From positions 1 through 5,493 of the forward strand of contig JAAYIO010000031.1 in NCBI GenBank assembly GCA_012523385.1: 5,493 bases of DNA, in the 5' to 3' direction. Every line of letters begins with the position of its first letter. Position 1 is the stretch's first letter. This DNA is from Methanomicrobiales archaeon. GTDB lineage: Archaea > Halobacteriota > Methanomicrobia > Methanomicrobiales > Methanomicrobiaceae. The notes beneath the pieces were generated by a model. That model ran no database searches, was not told the DNA's origin, and saw nothing but the letters and a program-made list of their open reading frames with translations. This document shows positions 4,131-5,493 of the stretch, one piece after another. The translations under genes and the position numbers were made by a program.

Positions 4131-4808
4131 TTAGGCATCCTTAAAGCAGAGATACCAGTCTTTACACTCGTATCCCTTCTTTTGTGCCTCTTGCATGCGC
4201 TCTTCTGCACCTGCCTGGGTCGCTGGTGCCGGTACAACTACCTTGTCGCCTGGCTGCCAGTTCGCCGGAGTGGCGACACCCTTCTTGTCCGTCATCTGGA
4301 GTGCCTTTAACAGCCGCACAAGTTCAGGCATATACCGGCCATTGGTGAGCGGATAGTAGAGCATGGCACGCATGATGCCTTCCGGGTCAATGAAGAAGAC
4401 ACAGCGAACCGTTGCTGTGTTGCTCGCACCCTGCTGAATCATGCCGTAAAGACTTGCCACATTCATATCGAGGTCAGCAATCACCGGGAAGGGAATGTCG
4501 ACTCCCATTCGTTCCTTAATGTTCCGTACCCACCCGAGGTGTGCATGCACGGAGTCGATGGAGAGCCCGATAAGGTGCGCGTTCAGCGAGCGAAGTTCAT
4601 CATCGATCTCTGCAAGGGCAATAAATTCAGTCGTGCAAACCGGGGTGAAGTCTGCGGGGTGGCTAAAGAGTATAACCCATTTACCGCGATAATCTTCCAG
4701 TTTCATCGGTCCATGTGTCGTTACAGCGGAGAAATCCGGTGCAGGTTCACCTATCACAGGTCCTGACGGACCGCAGAAGCATTCATCAAATAATTCGTCG
4801 TCGTTCAT
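4131..4808 (-). CDS. Peroxiredoxin, archaeal Prx6 (1-Cys-like) type
   Basis: A 225-aa thiol peroxidase that reduces H2O2 and organic peroxides in the cytoplasm. The thioredoxin-fold AhpC/TSA domain has the active-site PADFTPVC at 51-58, with peroxidatic Cys58 and Thr55. The conserved Arg is 135 in TATVRCVFFIDPEG. The C-terminal 1-cysPrx domain has PANWQPGDKVVVP. It ends with C215-x5-C221 (ECKDWYLC), the spacing of the archaeal C-terminal pair (as in the Aeropyrum enzyme), where one Cys resolves the sulfenate. The N-terminus carries an acidic extension with C10-F-C12, beyond the usual 'VIGEPAPDF' beginning. ATG 4808 is preferred over a GTG at 4817 because AGGTGA (4814-4819) lies 5 bases before the ATG and would be consumed by the GTG start. 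Downstream is a U-tract; upstream on the same strand are the CMD-fold and desulforedoxin-like genes, consistent with a joint peroxide-defence role. Confidence 0.94.
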   Translation of the reverse strand: MNDDELFDECFCGPSGPVIGEPAPDFSAVTTHGPMKLEDYRGKWVILFSHPADFTPVCTTEFIALAEIDDELRSLNAHLIGLSIDSVHAHLGWVRNIKERMGVDIPFPVIADLDMNVASLYGMIQQGASNTATVRCVFFIDPEGIMRAMLYYPLTNGRYMPELVRLLKALQMTDKKGVATPANWQPGDKVVVPAPATQAGAEERMQEAQKKGYECKDWYLCFKDA

Positions 4809-4840
4809 ATGTATCACCTTTCGATTATGAGACCATTGCC

Positions 4841-4848
4841 GTTTTAAG
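4841..4848 (-). promoter_or_regulatory. Weak TATA-like element before the peroxiredoxin
   Basis: Minus-strand CTTAAAAC, about 33 bases upstream of the ATG. If used, the leader would be very short but still contain the SD. Alternatively the gene is read from the operon promoter beyond the window. Confidence 0.22.
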
Positions 4849-4963
4849 AGGCAAGGCTCTGTTTTTTCTCACCATTCTCACTGGCAGACAGGGAGATGCA
4901 AGGAAGAAATAATCTTCAAGGAATTGCTCTGCCTGTCCGAGCAGATCATTGAATAAGGGGGTG

Positions 4964-4985
4964 CCGCCAGAAATATAGCTGGCGG
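4964..4985 (-). repeat. 7-bp perfect hairpin one base after the CMD-family stop codon
   Basis: CCGCCAG (4964-4970) and CTGGCGG (4979-4985) pair perfectly around an 8-base AU-rich loop. There is no U-tract on the minus strand after it. It may therefore protect or process the 3' end of the upstream message rather than terminate it, setting different levels for the small redox genes and the peroxiredoxin. Confidence 0.5.
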
Positions 4986-4986
4986 A

Positions 4987-5334
4987 TTATTTCTTCTTCA
5001 TCAGATCGTCTATTGCGGTGCGCCCATAGACATATGCTGGCATGCCTGCGAGCAGGAATGTCACTCGGAGGGCTTCTTCTACCTCGCCGTAGTCGACACC
5101 AAGATTGCATGCACCTGCTGCCTGTGCCCGAACCGCATGCTGGTCGCGGAGGGCCGCGGCGATACAGATAGCAATTATTTTCTTTGTCTGTTTTGACAGT
5201 TTCCCATCTTGCCAGATGACCTTGTCCATCGAAGCTACTGCGTCCTTGAGTTCTGGGTCTGAATGTGCCCAGTCCCTCATAATCAGAGGAACTTTACCGA
5301 TCTGCCCTTCCAGTTCTTTGAGTTTTGCATCCAT
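4987..5334 (-). CDS. Carboxymuconolactone decarboxylase (CMD/AhpD-fold) family protein, no CxxC
   Basis: A 115-aa all-helical CMD-family protein, the usual single-domain length. The core runs from LSKQTKKIIAICIAAALRDQHAVRAQAAGACNLGVDYGEVEEALRV-type sequence (about 47-92) to LLAGMPAYVYGR (94-105). His66 corresponds to the His of the AhpD C-x2-C-x3-H motif, but the two Cys positions are not Cys (the only Cys are 57 and 76). So a peroxidase cycle of AhpD type is not expected; the role is unknown. ATG 5334 is chosen, not the upstream in-frame ATG at 5370, because GGAG overlapping the preceding gene's last codons lies about 8 bases ahead and the longer version would overlap that gene by some 30 bases. 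The start lies 5 bases after the desulforedoxin-like stop, so the two are translationally coupled. Confidence 0.88.
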   Translation of the reverse strand: MDAKLKELEGQIGKVPLIMRDWAHSDPELKDAVASMDKVIWQDGKLSKQTKKIIAICIAAALRDQHAVRAQAAGACNLGVDYGEVEEALRVTFLLAGMPAYVYGRTAIDDLMKKK

Positions 5335-5339
5335 TTTTC

Positions 5340-5465
5340 TCACTCCAAGAGAACCATCGGTTCGCCGCAACAGATGAGTTCTCCGCCGCCTGCCTCTTTT
5401 ACTTCAACAACATTTCCGCAGATCTCACATTCAAAGACCTGTCCTTCACTTTTTACGTTTACCAT
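5340..5465 (-). CDS. Desulforedoxin-like small iron protein (desulfoferrodoxin N-terminal domain)
   Basis: A 41-aa stand-alone domain, close in size to desulforedoxin (36 aa). It has C13-x2-C16 (FECEICGNVVEV) and vicinal C32-C33 in GGGELICCGEPM, the exact ligand set that holds Fe in a distorted rubredoxin-like Fe(S-Cys)4 site, usually in a homodimer. In superoxide reductases this domain is fused to the catalytic domain; here it stands alone and is likely an electron carrier. The ATG at 5465 has AAAGGAG 7 bases upstream (5473-5479). It is followed by the CMD-fold gene after 5 bases and then the peroxiredoxin, implying delivery of electrons in the oxygen-stress response. It is too short for most automatic gene calling. 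Confidence 0.9.
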   Translation of the reverse strand: MVNVKSEGQVFECEICGNVVEVKEAGGGELICCGEPMVLLE

Positions 5466-5469
5466 ATTT

Positions 5470-5493
5470 TTACTCCTTTGTCGGGGCGATAGT
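5470..5493 (-). CDS. Possible last seven codons of an upstream gene, cut by the window edge
   Basis: The minus strand from the edge reads TIAPTKE and then TAA at 5472-5470, four bases before the desulforedoxin-like ATG. The SD of that gene (AAAGGAG) lies within these codons, as is common in coupled operons. Seven codons are too few to identify a product; it may be chance. Confidence 0.22.
   Translation of the reverse strand, partial: TIAPTKE

Noticed and set aside
1..5493. CRISPR array, tRNA/rRNA, insertion sequence or phage genes
   Set aside because: No regularly spaced repeats, no cloverleaf or rRNA sequence, no transposase or terminal repeats seen.

Overview
The window looks like a piece of a methanogenic archaeal chromosome, probably order Methanomicrobiales; this is an inference from gene content and promoter style, not from a marker gene. 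The pointers are an Fe-S flavoprotein pair with the compact C-x2-C-x2-C-x5-C motif, an archaeal Prx6-type peroxiredoxin with a C-terminal C-x5-C pair, a DUF1670 protein, a stand-alone desulforedoxin-like domain, TATA/BRE-like promoter elements and U-tract terminators. Every gene I can support is on the minus strand, so the window reads from high to low coordinates. Two genes end in TAG, which argues against amber recoding.

Right end (5493 to 4114): an oxidative-stress cassette. A possible last few codons of an unseen gene lead, through a Shine-Dalgarno (SD) that overlaps them, into a 41-aa desulforedoxin-like Fe(Cys)4 protein. Five bases later comes a carboxymuconolactone decarboxylase (CMD)-fold protein that lacks the AhpD CxxC. 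A 7-bp hairpin and a spacer of about 150 bases follow, then a peroxiredoxin that ends in a strong U-tract.

Middle (4113 to 2364): a DUF1670 multi-HTH protein with its own TATA box and a repeated TATCAGA motif, ending in a hairpin and U-tracts. Below it is a gene-poor stretch of about 730 bases that starts with a good minus-strand promoter and carries several consecutive hairpins and a small SD-led reading frame. It runs into a strong SD and a small winged-helix regulator, so it may be a long structured leader or a small RNA.

Left end (2363 to 1): the winged-helix regulator, a terminator-like hairpin, and an intergenic region dense in inverted repeats with two of the three copies of the 8-mer ACCCTCCG. 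Then come an intact Isf-type flavoprotein, a divergent second flavoprotein whose otherwise perfect frame is cut by two in-frame TAA codons, and the first 84 codons of a DHA2-type MFS exporter running off the window. The regulator, flavoproteins and exporter plausibly form a redox- or xenobiotic-response neighbourhood, with the regulator acting at the repeats; this is inference.

The points most worth a second look are the doubly interrupted flavoprotein, the ACCCTCCG repeats with nested palindromes, and the structured region upstream of the regulator. I see no CRISPR array, tRNA, rRNA or insertion sequence.
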